From Ancylobacter sp. IITR112 (GTDB lineage: Bacteria; Pseudomonadota; Alphaproteobacteria; Rhizobiales; Xanthobacteraceae), in NCBI RefSeq assembly GCF_041415945.1, contig NZ_JBGCUS010000001.1, positions 1,302,001 to 1,366,000 of the forward strand: 64,000 nucleotides of DNA. The letters are read 5' to 3'. The notes beneath the pieces were generated by a model. That model saw only the letters and a list, made by a program, of their open reading frames with translations. It did not search any database and had not been told where the DNA came from. A program made the position numbers and the translations under genes. Positions 36,574-45,101 of this stretch are shown piece by piece. Within the stretch, counting starts at the first letter, position 1. The number at the start of each line of letters is the position of its first letter.

Positions 36574-37278
36574 TCAGTACCGCTCCACCGTCCCCGCACA
36601 TATCCGCCCGTCCTCGAAGTGAATGATGCGGTCGAACAGGTCGGTCGCGCGCGGATCATGCGTGATGACCACCACGGCGGCTCCCCGCATGCCGGCGATG
36701 CGGCGGAAGATCTCCATCACGTGACGGCCGCGTACGCGGTCCAGCGCCGCCGTGGGCTCGTCGGCGAGGATGAGCGGCGGCGTATTGGCAAGCGCCCGCG
36801 CCACCGCCACGCGCTGCTGCTCGCCACCCGATAGCTTCGCGGGAGGGCTGTCGGCGCGATGCGCGAGATCGAGCGCGGCGAGCAGGCGCCTTCCATGGGC
36901 GCGGGCGTCGGCAGGGGCGACGTCGGCGAGTTCGAGGCTCAGCGCGACATTTTCCACGGCCGACAGGAAGGGAATCAGATTCGCCTTCTGGAACACGAAG
37001 CCGATGCGCTTGCGGCGAATCTCTCGCAGCGCGTCGAGGTCGGCATCGGCATGGGAGACCCGCTCGCCCGCCAGCCAGACCTCGCCGGAGGTCGGATTCT
37101 CCAGAAGCCCCGCCAGCATGAGGAACGTGCTCTTGCCCGACCCGCTGGGCCCGAAGATGCCGACCAGCTCGCCGGCGGCAATGTCGAGTGACACGCCGTC
37201 GAGCGCGCGCACAACATCTCCGCCGGTCGCATAGTGCCGCGAAAGCGCGCGCACTGAAAGCACAGGCACACCGCTCAC
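36574..37278 (-). CDS. ABC transporter ATP-binding protein (LolD/MacB/DevA type)
   Basis: A 234-residue ABC ATPase. Walker A is GPSGSGKST, the signature is LSGGEQQRVAVARAL, Walker B is LILADEP and the switch is VVITHDPR. The sequence is of the MacB/LolD/DevA type that works with FtsX-like permeases. Start is GTG overlapping the permease stop (GTGA). It closes the operon HlyD-permease-ATPase. Confidence 0.88.
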   Translation of the reverse strand: MSGVPVLSVRALSRHYATGGDVVRALDGVSLDIAAGELVGIFGPSGSGKSTFLMLAGLLENPTSGEVWLAGERVSHADADLDALREIRRKRIGFVFQKANLIPFLSAVENVALSLELADVAPADARAHGRRLLAALDLAHRADSPPAKLSGGEQQRVAVARALANTPPLILADEPTAALDRVRGRHVMEIFRRIAGMRGAAVVVITHDPRATDLFDRIIHFEDGRICAGTVERY

Positions 37279-38438
37279 GACAGCACCTCCCGCGCCCCGA
37301 CCCGAGAGGCGCGGGCGATGCCAATCCACGCCGCGGTGAGGCAGACCAGGGCCAGCGCGAGCGCGATCTGCGCGAGATCGAGCGGCAGCATCACCACGCG
37401 GCGCGGGAAGAGCGGGAAGATCATCCAGGCCAGGACGACGGCGAGCGCGTAGCCGGCGATGCCGATCAGCGCGGCCTGCTGGCCGATGAGGCTGACCACC
37501 ACGCTCTCGCGCGCGCCCATAAGCTTGAGCAGCGCGATCTCGTGCAGCTTCTCGAGGGTCATGGTGTAGACGATGAGCGACACCACGATGGCGGTGATGA
37601 CGAGTATCATCCCGGTGAAGGTCAGGATCTGGAGGCGCAGCTTCCAGAGTCGGGCATTGAGCATCAGGTCACGCTGCTCGCCCGTGGTCATGACCCGCAC
37701 GTCGCCCCAGCGCTGAATGGCGGCGATCACGCGTGCGGTGTCGGCGGCGCGATCGAGCCGGACGAGCACAGCGGAGATCTTGCTGTCCTGCGCCACCGAG
37801 CTTGCATCGGCGCTCACGGCGCCAGCGCCGGTCCCGGCGGCGCGCGCCAGATGGATTTCTTCCGATGTCCGGCGTCGCGCGATGACGGCCGCGTCATTGA
37901 TCCCGACGAAAAGCAGTCCGTCGCCGGCCGAATCGACCATCTGCCGCGTGAGGCCAACGACCGTATAGACGTCGCGCGCGAGCTGTATCCGGTCGCCGAC
38001 CTTCAGCTTGGTGCTCGCATCTGCCACGGCCTCATAGCGGCTGCCGCCAAGCCAGCGGCCTTCGGCCAGCGGCAACCAGCGCCCATCGTCGCGGGGCACG
38101 TCGACGCCCGTCACGGTGGCGCGGCGTGGGGCACCGGCGAAGCTGAACTGCTGACTGAACTGGGTGAAGCGCCGCACATCCGCGACACCCGGCACGCCCT
38201 CCACCCGCCGGTCCATGTCGGTGGCCACGGCGGACCCTTCGGCGAAAGGCCCGGCGCGCTCGCCTTGCACGACCCAGAGATCGGCATCGATCCGGTCGAT
38301 GATGAGGAGCGCATCTTCGACGATGCCGCGATAGAGGCCGGTCATGCCGATCACCGCCATGACGAGGAAGGCGACGCCGACCGCGGTAAGCACGAAGCGC
38401 GTCGGGGCGTGGAGCGTATCTTTCAGCGCCAGATTCAC
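37275..38438 (-). CDS. ABC exporter permease (FtsX/DevC type)
   Basis: A 387-residue permease with one N-terminal TM helix (FVLTAVGVAFLVMAVIGM), a large periplasmic domain of about 220 residues and three C-terminal TM helices, the FtsX/MacB fold. HEIALLKLMGA is the cytoplasmic coupling motif typical of the family. The start is GTG (read NLALKDTLHAP) overlapping the HlyD gene's TGA. It forms a MacAB-TolC-like or DevBCA-like exporter with its neighbours; the substrate is unknown. Confidence 0.86.
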   Translation of the reverse strand: MNLALKDTLHAPTRFVLTAVGVAFLVMAVIGMTGLYRGIVEDALLIIDRIDADLWVVQGERAGPFAEGSAVATDMDRRVEGVPGVADVRRFTQFSQQFSFAGAPRRATVTGVDVPRDDGRWLPLAEGRWLGGSRYEAVADASTKLKVGDRIQLARDVYTVVGLTRQMVDSAGDGLLFVGINDAAVIARRRTSEEIHLARAAGTGAGAVSADASSVAQDSKISAVLVRLDRAADTARVIAAIQRWGDVRVMTTGEQRDLMLNARLWKLRLQILTFTGMILVITAIVVSLIVYTMTLEKLHEIALLKLMGARESVVVSLIGQQAALIGIAGYALAVVLAWMIFPLFPRRVVMLPLDLAQIALALALVCLTAAWIGIARASRVGAREVLS

Positions 38439-39637
38439 GTGGCAGCTCCGGCCAGGCGTACGCGCATGAACGGGTAGAAGTCGCCGGGCTTCAGGATGCT
38501 CTGGCCGGCGTCGAGGCCGTGCTGGATCTCGACGCGCCGCGCGCCGGCCTCGCCCAGCTTTACCTCGCACCATCGCGCGCGGCCGCGGGACGCGACCCAC
38601 ACGCCTGGGCGCCCGTCGCGCCAGACAAGAAACGACGTTGGCACGGTCAGCACAGGGCCGCGCCGCTCGATGATGATGCGCGCCATGGCGCGCTGGCCGA
38701 TCGCCCAGTTGGCCGGAAGCGTATCGAGCGCGATATCGATCTCGAATTCCCTCGTCTCCTGGTCGACCTCGCGTGCGAGCCTGAGGACATGGCCGGGAAC
38801 CGGGCTCTCAGCGCGGGAAAAGGTGACCTGCGCGGCTTGTCCCGGCTGAACAGCGGATATGGCGCTCTCGTCTAGCCGCGCGGTCAGCACGAGGCTGCCC
38901 GGATCGACGAGGTGCAGCAGTTCGCTGCCCGGCGTCAGCATCTCGCCGACATGGCGCGTGCGCGAAACCACCACACCGGAAATCGGCGCGCGCAGAACAC
39001 TATCGTCGAGTTGCGCGCGGGCGACCGCGATGCGCGCCGTTGCGGCATCGCGCTCCGCCTCGGCCTGCTCGATGGCGCGACCCGCGCGCGCGAGGTCGGC
39101 TTCGGCTTGACGGCGGGCGGCGAGCGCGTCTTCCAGCCCGGCTTCGCTGGCGACGCCGTTGGCGAGCAGCGCGACCTGCCGTTCATGCGTCGCGCGCGCT
39201 TTTTCCAGCGTTGCGACGGCGTGGTCGCGCTCGGCATGCGCGGCGCCCACCCCGCGCTCGGCGGCATGGGCGCTCGCTTCGGCGGCGTCGAGTTCACCGC
39301 GGAGGTCATCAAAGGCGAGGCGGGCGAGTATCTCGCCCTTGTCGACCACGTTGTTCCGGTCAACGGCGAGTTCCTCGATGCGGGCCTGGATGCGGCTGCC
39401 GACACTGGCCTCGATCAAGGCCGACAACGTGCCGGGCCCCTGAAGCTCCACATCCAGCATGCCTGGGCGCAGAACCTCACCCTCGACCGCATGCGGATAG
39501 AAATAGCGCAGGCCGACAAATCCGATCCCCAGAACCACCGCCGCGAGGACGGCTAACCGAAGCCCATGGCGACGACGCGGGCGCGGCAGCGGCGGCTCAA
39601 GCGACAGGAACGGGTCAAGGCCGGGCTGGACGTTCAT
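38435..39637 (-). CDS. HlyD/MacA-type membrane fusion protein
   Basis: A 400-residue periplasmic adaptor. An N-terminal cytosolic segment with PRPRRRH precedes one TM helix (LAVLAAVVLGIGFVGL). A beta-barrel/lipoyl part (VGSRIQARIEELAVDRN...) surrounds a long coiled coil (about 130-240, AEASAHAAERGVG to DAATARIAVARAQ). The second lipoyl half starts LRAPISGVVVSRT. It links the permease to an outer membrane channel. First gene of the three-gene operon. Confidence 0.87.
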   Translation of the reverse strand: MNVQPGLDPFLSLEPPLPRPRRRHGLRLAVLAAVVLGIGFVGLRYFYPHAVEGEVLRPGMLDVELQGPGTLSALIEASVGSRIQARIEELAVDRNNVVDKGEILARLAFDDLRGELDAAEASAHAAERGVGAAHAERDHAVATLEKARATHERQVALLANGVASEAGLEDALAARRQAEADLARAGRAIEQAEAERDAATARIAVARAQLDDSVLRAPISGVVVSRTRHVGEMLTPGSELLHLVDPGSLVLTARLDESAISAVQPGQAAQVTFSRAESPVPGHVLRLAREVDQETREFEIDIALDTLPANWAIGQRAMARIIIERRGPVLTVPTSFLVWRDGRPGVWVASRGRARWCEVKLGEAGARRVEIQHGLDAGQSILKPGDFYPFMRVRLAGAAT

Positions 39638-39671
39638 CGCAGGACATCCGAAGGCGGTGCGACAGGCACGG

Positions 39672-39944
39672 TCACTGGGCGGACGCGGCCTTGGCAGCGA
39701 CCAGAGCGTCCTTGCAGGGCTGGGAAATCTTGTCGGGATTAGCCTTGATGCACTGGAGGATGCGCCCGCCGCCCGGCTGCACGCCGGGGCAGGTGGCGCG
39801 GATATCCGCCTCGCAGGCGGCACGCACAGCCTGCATCTGCGCGCGCGAGAGATTCTGTGCCGAGGCGGCTCCGGAAAAGGCGGCGCCGAGCAGGGTGGCG
39901 AAAGCCAGCACGAGGCCGGCGCGACGGAAGAACGCACGATCCAT
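39672..39944 (-). CDS. Secreted cysteine-rich repeat protein
   Basis: A 90-residue exported protein. After the signal peptide (LVLAFATLLGAAFSGAASA) comes one cysteine-rich repeat with AACEADIRATCPGVQPGGGR-ILQC...KISQPCKDAL, in which four cysteines have the spacing of the small cysteine-rich-repeat family (Golgi GLG1-like unit). Function unknown; periplasmic. It lies 34 bp upstream of the HlyD gene in the same direction. Confidence 0.75.
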   Translation of the reverse strand: MDRAFFRRAGLVLAFATLLGAAFSGAASAQNLSRAQMQAVRAACEADIRATCPGVQPGGGRILQCIKANPDKISQPCKDALVAAKAASAQ

Positions 39945-40204
39945 ATTGTCGGCTCCTTTAGGGATTTGGGGGCAGGACCATGGAGCCCGTCCGGCCGGGG
40001 GGCGGATGACCCTGACGGGTTCCATGGCGAGCAGGCACGTGCCCGCTGCGCCGCCGGGAACGGATGCGGCGCATCCGGCGGCGGTGAAGATCATCGCCGA
40101 GGCGTTTTGCGGCCGTGTCTCGGCGCCCGGGATTTTTATTGCAGTTTGTATCGGCGCCTGACGCCCGGCTTGCGCGGGTCCCTCCTCGATGTCATGCCAA
40201 CGCC

Positions 40205-40924
40205 ATGACCGCCGCAAGAGTGCTTCTGGTCGAGGACGACCGCGACATTCGCAGCCTGCTCGTCGATTTCCTCGGCGGCGAGGGCTATGACGTCGAGGCG
40301 GTCGGAAGCGGCGGCCTGATGGACCGGGCGCTGGCGCGCGGCGTGCCCGACCTCGTCATCCTCGACATCATGCTGCCCGGCGAGGACGGGCTGTCGATCT
40401 GCCGGCGGCTCAGGACCAGAAGCCGGGTGCCGATCCTCATGCTTACGGCCAAGCATGACGACATCGACCGCATCGTCGGGCTGGAGATTGGCGCCGACGA
40501 TTATCTCGGCAAGCCGTTCAACCCGCGCGAATTGCTGGCGCGCATCCGCGCCCTGCTGCGTCGAGCCAGCGGTCCGTTATCCGCGGGCTTGCCGGAGCGG
40601 CGGCGGCGGCGTTTTGCGGGGCTCATCGCCGATCTCGACGCACGTACGGTGGCGGACGAGAGCGGGCAGCGGGTGAATCTCACCACCGCCGAGTTCGACC
40701 TGCTGACCTGTTTCCTCGAACGGCCCGGCCGCGTGCTCTCGCGCGACCAGTTGCTGGACTGGACGCGCGGGCGCGCCGGTGGCGACCCGTTCGACCGAAC
40801 CATCGACGTCACCGTCTCGCGGCTGCGCAGCAAGCTGGCCCGCGGCCTCGGCGAGGCCGAGCAGCCTATCACCACCGTGCGCAATGTCGGCTACCTGTTC
40901 TCGGCCGATGTGCACGAGGTCTGA
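40205..40924 (+). CDS. OmpR-family response regulator
   Basis: A 239-residue two-component regulator. The receiver domain has acidic residues E10/D11/D12, phospho-acceptor D54 (VILDIMLPGEDG) and K103 (LGKPF). A winged-helix Trans_reg_C domain (about 145-235) ends with VRNVGYLFSADVHEV. It is followed 11 bp later by its sensor kinase and points away from the exporter genes, which it may control. Confidence 0.92.
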   Translation: MTAARVLLVEDDRDIRSLLVDFLGGEGYDVEAVGSGGLMDRALARGVPDLVILDIMLPGEDGLSICRRLRTRSRVPILMLTAKHDDIDRIVGLEIGADDYLGKPFNPRELLARIRALLRRASGPLSAGLPERRRRRFAGLIADLDARTVADESGQRVNLTTAEFDLLTCFLERPGRVLSRDQLLDWTRGRAGGDPFDRTIDVTVSRLRSKLARGLGEAEQPITTVRNVGYLFSADVHEV

Positions 40925-40935
40925 GGCGGATCGCC

Positions 40936-42261
40936 ATGCGTCTCGGCCTGCTCGCCCGCATCATCCTGATTGTCGCGGTGGCGCTGTTCGCCATCCAGCT
41001 GGTGGCGCTGGCCTTCTATTTCGGCGCGGGCGAGGGGCGCCGCACACTCGGCGAGGCGCCGCCTTCGCTGCCGCGGCAGATCGCGTCCATGGTCCTACTG
41101 GTCGACAAGGTTCCGGCCGATCTCCGGCCTGCTTTGCTGGAGGCCTTCAGCGAGAATGGCCGCACCGCGACGATCATTCCCGCTCTACCCGATGATCTCG
41201 ACCCCACGAAAGGCATCGGACGTATCGAGCGTTCCATCCGAACGGCCCTGGCGCTGCGCGGTGCGCCGGGGCGGCACGTGGTCGTGCGCCTCGACGGGCC
41301 CAGCGAAGACGGGCGCGGCGACATGCTTAGCGTCTACGTCGGACTGGCCGGGGGCGGCTATCTCTGGCTCGATATCCAGGACCGCGTCACCGTCCGGCTG
41401 CTCGGCGTGCCGATCGGCTTCTTCGCCGGCCTGTTCGGTGTGCTTGTCGCTCTGGCCGCGCTTGCCGCAGTCGCGCGCGAGATGCGGCCGATCACCCGCC
41501 TCGCCCGCGAGGTCGACAGGGTCGGCGAGAACATCGCCCCGGTCACGATAGCCGAGCACGGCGCGCCGGAACTGCGCAAGCTGATCCGCGCGGTGAACGC
41601 GATGCAGGAGCGTATCGCCGCTTTGGTGCGCAACCGTACGCTGACACTCGGCGCGATTTCTCATGACTTGCGCACCTACCTGACCCGCCTGCGCCTGCGA
41701 GTGGAGATGTTGCCGGAGAGTCGCCACCGCGCCGGCGCCATCGCCGATGTCGAAGCCATGCAGTCGCTGGTGGAAGACACGCTCGACTTCGCGCAGGAGT
41801 CGTTCGTCCCGACAGAGCCGGCCTCCGCCGACGTCGCGGCCGCGCTGCGCCGCTATGCTACCGAGCAGAACGACGCGCGCCTCGTCCTCGACATGCCGGA
41901 CGGCCCGGCATGGGTTGCGATGGGCGACAAGGCGCTCGGGCGCGTCATCGCCAATCTCGTCGGCAATGCGCTGCGCTATGGCGAGCGCGCCTTCGCCGGC
42001 ATCGAGGCGGACGGTGCGCGTGTCGTTCTGGTCATAGAGGATGCAGGCCCCGGCATCCCCGCCGCCGAGCGCGAGCGCGTCTTCGAGCCGTTCCACCGGC
42101 TGGACGGCTCGCGTAACCGCGACAGCGGCGGCACGGGGCTCGGCCTGACCATCGTCCGCCGGCTGGTCGAGCGGCATGGTGGCAGTGTCGCGCTGGACAC
42201 CAGCCGGCGCGGGGGGCTCGCCGTCCGGGTCCGGCTGCCGCGGGCGGAACCCGCGGGCTGA
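40936..42261 (+). CDS. Sensor histidine kinase
   Basis: A 441-residue kinase. TM1 is at about 7-30, a periplasmic domain covers about 31-155 and TM2 is at about 157-182; then come HAMP, the HisKA domain with phosphorylation site H243 (AISHDLRTYLTR), and HATPase motifs (N box NLVGNALRYG, G box EDAGPGIPAAE, and GGTGLGLTIV). It pairs with the OmpR-type regulator just upstream. The signal sensed is unknown, though the following periplasmic Spy-like gene suggests envelope stress. Confidence 0.92.
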   Translation: MRLGLLARIILIVAVALFAIQLVALAFYFGAGEGRRTLGEAPPSLPRQIASMVLLVDKVPADLRPALLEAFSENGRTATIIPALPDDLDPTKGIGRIERSIRTALALRGAPGRHVVVRLDGPSEDGRGDMLSVYVGLAGGGYLWLDIQDRVTVRLLGVPIGFFAGLFGVLVALAALAAVAREMRPITRLAREVDRVGENIAPVTIAEHGAPELRKLIRAVNAMQERIAALVRNRTLTLGAISHDLRTYLTRLRLRVEMLPESRHRAGAIADVEAMQSLVEDTLDFAQESFVPTEPASADVAAALRRYATEQNDARLVLDMPDGPAWVAMGDKALGRVIANLVGNALRYGERAFAGIEADGARVVLVIEDAGPGIPAAERERVFEPFHRLDGSRNRDSGGTGLGLTIVRRLVERHGGSVALDTSRRGGLAVRVRLPRAEPAG

Positions 42262-42345
42262 TACAAATCGACATGTCGCGGTTCGAGCGGCGATACCTTT
42301 GCCACTCACCCTTGCCGCCTCATCAACGGCAAAGGACCGGATGCC

Positions 42346-42903
42346 ATGAAAGCCACATTCCCGATCAGGCTGACCACACGAATCGCCGGTGGAGCGGCCG
42401 TCCTCGGCCTCGCCGCCACCATACCCACGCTCGGGAGCGCGCAGGACCTGACCGGACCCATCGGGCCCTGGGCATGCGAGCAGGAGCCCTTCGCGAGCGA
42501 ACCGGGGCCGGCCTTCGATCCGACCGCCGTTCGGCTCATTGCCGGCCTGCTGCTCTCGGCACAGGAGACCGCGCTCGGCATCCGGACCGACCAGATGGAT
42601 GCCTGGCGCGGCTATACAACGGCGCTCATCGCTCTTCTGCCCTCGGGCGAGAGGCTCGGGCGCTGGACGGACGAGGAGAAGCGCGCCGAGGCACAGGCCT
42701 TCGACCTCGCGCAAGACATCGCCAACGCCGCCATCGAGCGGGCGGAAAAGGCCCGTGCATTGCAGGACGCGGTCTCCACACTCAAGGCAGCGCTGACGCC
42801 CGAACAGATGAGCATGGCCAAGCAGATGCAGGAGAGGCTGGTAGAGCGGATCGCCCATTTCCTGGAATGGCGCCGCAGCGAGGGGCCTGGCATGCCGCTG
42901 TGA
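42346..42903 (+). CDS. Spy/CpxP-like LTxxQ periplasmic protein
   Basis: A 185-residue exported helical protein. After the signal peptide (cleaved near GSAQD) it has two LTxxQ-like repeats of the Spy/CpxP family; the second reads LTPEQMSMAKQM (about 149-160). Such proteins act as envelope chaperones or modulators of sensor kinases. It sits 84 bp downstream of the kinase gene and is closed by a terminator, so it is likely part of that operon. Confidence 0.7.
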   Translation: MKATFPIRLTTRIAGGAAVLGLAATIPTLGSAQDLTGPIGPWACEQEPFASEPGPAFDPTAVRLIAGLLLSAQETALGIRTDQMDAWRGYTTALIALLPSGERLGRWTDEEKRAEAQAFDLAQDIANAAIERAEKARALQDAVSTLKAALTPEQMSMAKQMQERLVERIAHFLEWRRSEGPGMPL

Positions 42904-42925
42904 CAGATCGAGCCGGAATGAAAAG

Positions 42926-42956
42926 GGCCGGGAGCGCAGGCTTCCGGCCTTCCTTT
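42926..42956 (+). terminator. Intrinsic terminator
   Basis: A stem GGCCGGGAGC-GCAG-GCTTCCGGCC (one mismatch) followed by TTCCTTT, 22 bp past the stop of the Spy-like gene. It closes the operon containing the two-component system, and the A-run upstream lets it serve the opposing gene too. Confidence 0.8.
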
Positions 42957-42972
42957 ATCGAGTGACGCCCGA

Positions 42973-43647
42973 TCACCAGCGCTGGAAGCTGCGCGAACCG
43001 GTGTGCACACCGCCGCCCGGGCCGACGACCGCGCGATTGGTCGTGCAGCCCTGTCCGGCGGCGCAGTTTCGTGTGCGCGCCGCCATGCCGCCATTGGGGC
43101 CTTCCGTGACGCGGGTCGAGGTGCACGCCCCGCCGGTGCAGAGGCGGGTCTGGGCGGTCGAGCCGCCATAGACCCCCGTGGCGCCACGAACGCCGACGCA
43201 GGCGCCGCCCGCGCAGGTGACCGAGCGACTGGCCGAAGTGACCCGCGGCGCGACATAGGGCGGATAGGCCGCCCAGTGCCTGTGCCAGGGATAGGCGACA
43301 TAGTAGCGGTCCCAATAGGCGCGGTTGAACGACACCACGGTAATGCCTACCGTCGGCGCCAGAGGTGCGGTCAGCACGACCGGCGCTCCGCGATAGACCA
43401 CTTGGATGTAATGCGCCGCCACCCAGCCGCGATAAGGTCCGAAGCCGATGTCGCACCAGCTATAGCCGGCAACGCAGCCGAAGGTGGTGATGGCGGCGCC
43501 CGTCGGCACCACGGTTATGGCGGGATAGACCGTCGACGGGCCGGCGCGCAGATTGACATTGGTGACGGCGACAGAAGTGGTCGCGGCGCTGGCCGCCGAT
43601 ACGGTGACGACGGTGAGCGCGGCAGCGAAGAGAAACGTTCTGAGCAT
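42973..43647 (-). CDS. Secreted SH3-domain protein
   Basis: A 224-residue exported protein. A signal peptide (LFAAALTVVTVSAASA) precedes a bacterial SH3 domain (about 22-90) with VNLRAGPSTVYPAI, GYSWCDIGFGPYRGWVAA and the YI end. A Tyr/Trp-rich linker and a C-terminal block of four C-x-G/x-x-C or similar cysteine pairs (TCAGGACVGVRG, LCTGGACTSTR, NCAAGQGCTTNR) follow. The cysteine tail is unusual. Likely binds the cell wall or a partner in the periplasm. Confidence 0.75.
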   Translation of the reverse strand: MLRTFLFAAALTVVTVSAASAATTSVAVTNVNLRAGPSTVYPAITVVPTGAAITTFGCVAGYSWCDIGFGPYRGWVAAHYIQVVYRGAPVVLTAPLAPTVGITVVSFNRAYWDRYYVAYPWHRHWAAYPPYVAPRVTSASRSVTCAGGACVGVRGATGVYGGSTAQTRLCTGGACTSTRVTEGPNGGMAARTRNCAAGQGCTTNRAVVGPGGGVHTGSRSFQRW

Positions 43648-44204
43648 GGCGGAACCCCGATGCGAGCCGCCCGGAGGCGGGCGTCTGTTTGTCCGCCGAC
43701 CTCCATAGGCGCCTGACCTGGCCCGCATGTCTCGCCCCTGTTTCAGTTTGTGACAGCGAAAGCGGCGCGAGCGGGGTGGCCATGCCTCTAGACGGTTGGA
43801 TTTGCCCTCTCGGGCGGGCTGAGCCTCCTGGGAAGACGCGCAACCTACACGGTGCGGCGGGTCTGCTACCGCCGCGGGACGGGGCCGCGAAGGCCGTTGG
43901 CGTCTGCCATCCCATCCGCCGAAACGGGCCTTCGGCGCGGACACGCGGGCATCATGGACACAGCATTTGCGGCAGAGACCGGAGGAGACCGGACCTTTTC
44001 TTTGACGGCGGACGCACCGAGGGGGCGGTTTCGCATATTCAGCCCCATCAGGCGAACGGACTCGACGGGACATTATACGTCATAGCGCTATAGCGTACGC
44101 ATAGTTCTCTACTTGGTCGCTCGCGGCCCGCCATTCCCATTTTTCGCCGCTTGGCGTTGCTTCCGCCGTCTCTGAGCCCGTCGGCCGAACAGCGCCGGAG
44201 AGTG
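43648..44204. other. Gene-free gap with right flanking repeat
   Basis: About 550 bases between the SH3 gene and the Xre gene without a credible coding frame. It includes the right copy of the cassette repeat (44078-44149) and the SH3 gene's promoter region. Confidence 0.5.
44078..44149. repeat. Cassette flanking direct repeat, right copy
   Basis: Right copy of the imperfect direct repeat at 36086-36151, same orientation, with a small insertion near its right end (CCATTCCCATTTTTCGCC against CCATTTCTCGCC). It marks the other border of the roughly 8-kb exporter and two-component cassette. Confidence 0.7.
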
Positions 44205-44450
44205 TCAGTCTTCGGCCGCCGGCTCCGGCGCTGCGGTCGTTTCGCTGTCGGCCGCATAGGTGAGAATATCGCCCGGCTGGCAGTCGAGTTGGCGGCAGAT
44301 GGCCTCCAATGTGTCGAACCGGATGCCTTTGACCTTGCCTTGCCGCAGCAGGCTGAGATTCGCTTCGGTGATGCCTATCCGCTCGGCAAGCTGCTTCGAC
44401 TTGACGTTGCGCCGGGCGAGTACGGCAGCGAGGGTCACGGTGATGGGCAT
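44205..44450 (-). CDS. Xre-family transcriptional regulator (YozG-like)
   Basis: An 81-residue HTH protein of the YozG/Xre type, almost only DNA-binding domain. KQLAERIGITEANLSLLRQG forms the helix-turn-helix and FDTLEAICRQLDCQPGDIL the C-terminal helices, with an acidic tail. It follows a DUF2975 gene by 5 bp; such pairs are a known conserved couple. It probably binds the twin operator near 45.03-45.09 kb. Confidence 0.85.
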   Translation of the reverse strand: MPITVTLAAVLARRNVKSKQLAERIGITEANLSLLRQGKVKGIRFDTLEAICRQLDCQPGDILTYAADSETTAAPEPAAED

Positions 44451-44455
44451 GGCGA

Positions 44456-44989
44456 TCAGACGAACTGGCTGTTTTCTTCGGCAAGCAGAGCGGCTCTTTC
44501 CATCGCCCAGGCCAGTGAAGCGACCACGCCGGCAAAAAGCGCAAGGATCATCACATCGGAGCTTATGTCGATGGTGATCCGCTTCGGGCCACCCTGCCAG
44601 CCCAGCGCCAGCGTGAACAGCAGGCCCGACAGAGGCTTCATCAAGGCGCTGACGCCGGTACCCAGCGCGAAGTCGCGCAGACCGGCAATGCCCTCGGCGG
44701 CGAAGGGGTGGCCGGACGCGAACTGGGCGAGGCAGATGCGCAACCGTATCAAGCCCCAGCTCAGCGGCGCGAGATGCAGCATTGCGGTGGCGATGCCGAC
44801 CCATGGCAGGGCGGCGCCGGGCATGGCGGGATGCGGCCCGGCCAGCCAATAGCCGATCGCGAGGGTCGGCAGCAGAACCGCCAGCCCCAGCGCCACCGCT
44901 GCCAGCGCGCTGAAAGCGAAGCGGGCCCGCGGCGACAGTGCCAGGGCCGCCGACGACCCCCATAGGGTTGCGACGCTGTGGCTCTTCAT
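44456..44989 (-). CDS. DUF2975 membrane protein
   Basis: A 177-residue inner-membrane protein with four hydrophobic segments, matching DUF2975, whose genes usually precede a YozG-type HTH gene as here. Family features seen are the LAQFASGHPFAAEGIAGLRDFA region and C-terminal ALAWAMERAALLAEENSQFV. Function unknown; it may anchor or sense for the regulator. Confidence 0.82.
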   Translation of the reverse strand: MKSHSVATLWGSSAALALSPRARFAFSALAAVALGLAVLLPTLAIGYWLAGPHPAMPGAALPWVGIATAMLHLAPLSWGLIRLRICLAQFASGHPFAAEGIAGLRDFALGTGVSALMKPLSGLLFTLALGWQGGPKRITIDISSDVMILALFAGVVASLAWAMERAALLAEENSQFV

Positions 44990-45030
44990 GGTCGTTCTCC
45001 CTGCGGTCTGGCGGGAGTTATGACGCGAAA

Positions 45031-45090
45031 ATTATTGTTTGACAATAATAACACGGCGCGGCAAAGGAAAAATTATTGTTTTGCGATAAT
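45031..45090. promoter_or_regulatory. Twin palindromic operator
   Basis: Two AT-rich inverted repeats in otherwise GC-rich DNA. Site 1 at 45031-45049 is ATTATTGT-TTG-ACAATAAT (perfect). Site 2 at 45072-45090 is ATTATTGT-TTT-GCGATAAT (two mismatches in the right arm, same 3-base spacer). They are 41 bp apart centre to centre, about four helical turns, and lie between divergent genes. A likely binding site of the Xre protein. Confidence 0.75.
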
Positions 45091-45101
45091 GGAGCCTGAC
45101 C

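Noticed and set aside
36338..36601. Possible 87-residue gene ending GVGVEPTRPW
   Set aside because: That phrase commonly arises from reading tRNA-like sequence antisense, and the frame overlaps the end of the ABC ATPase gene.
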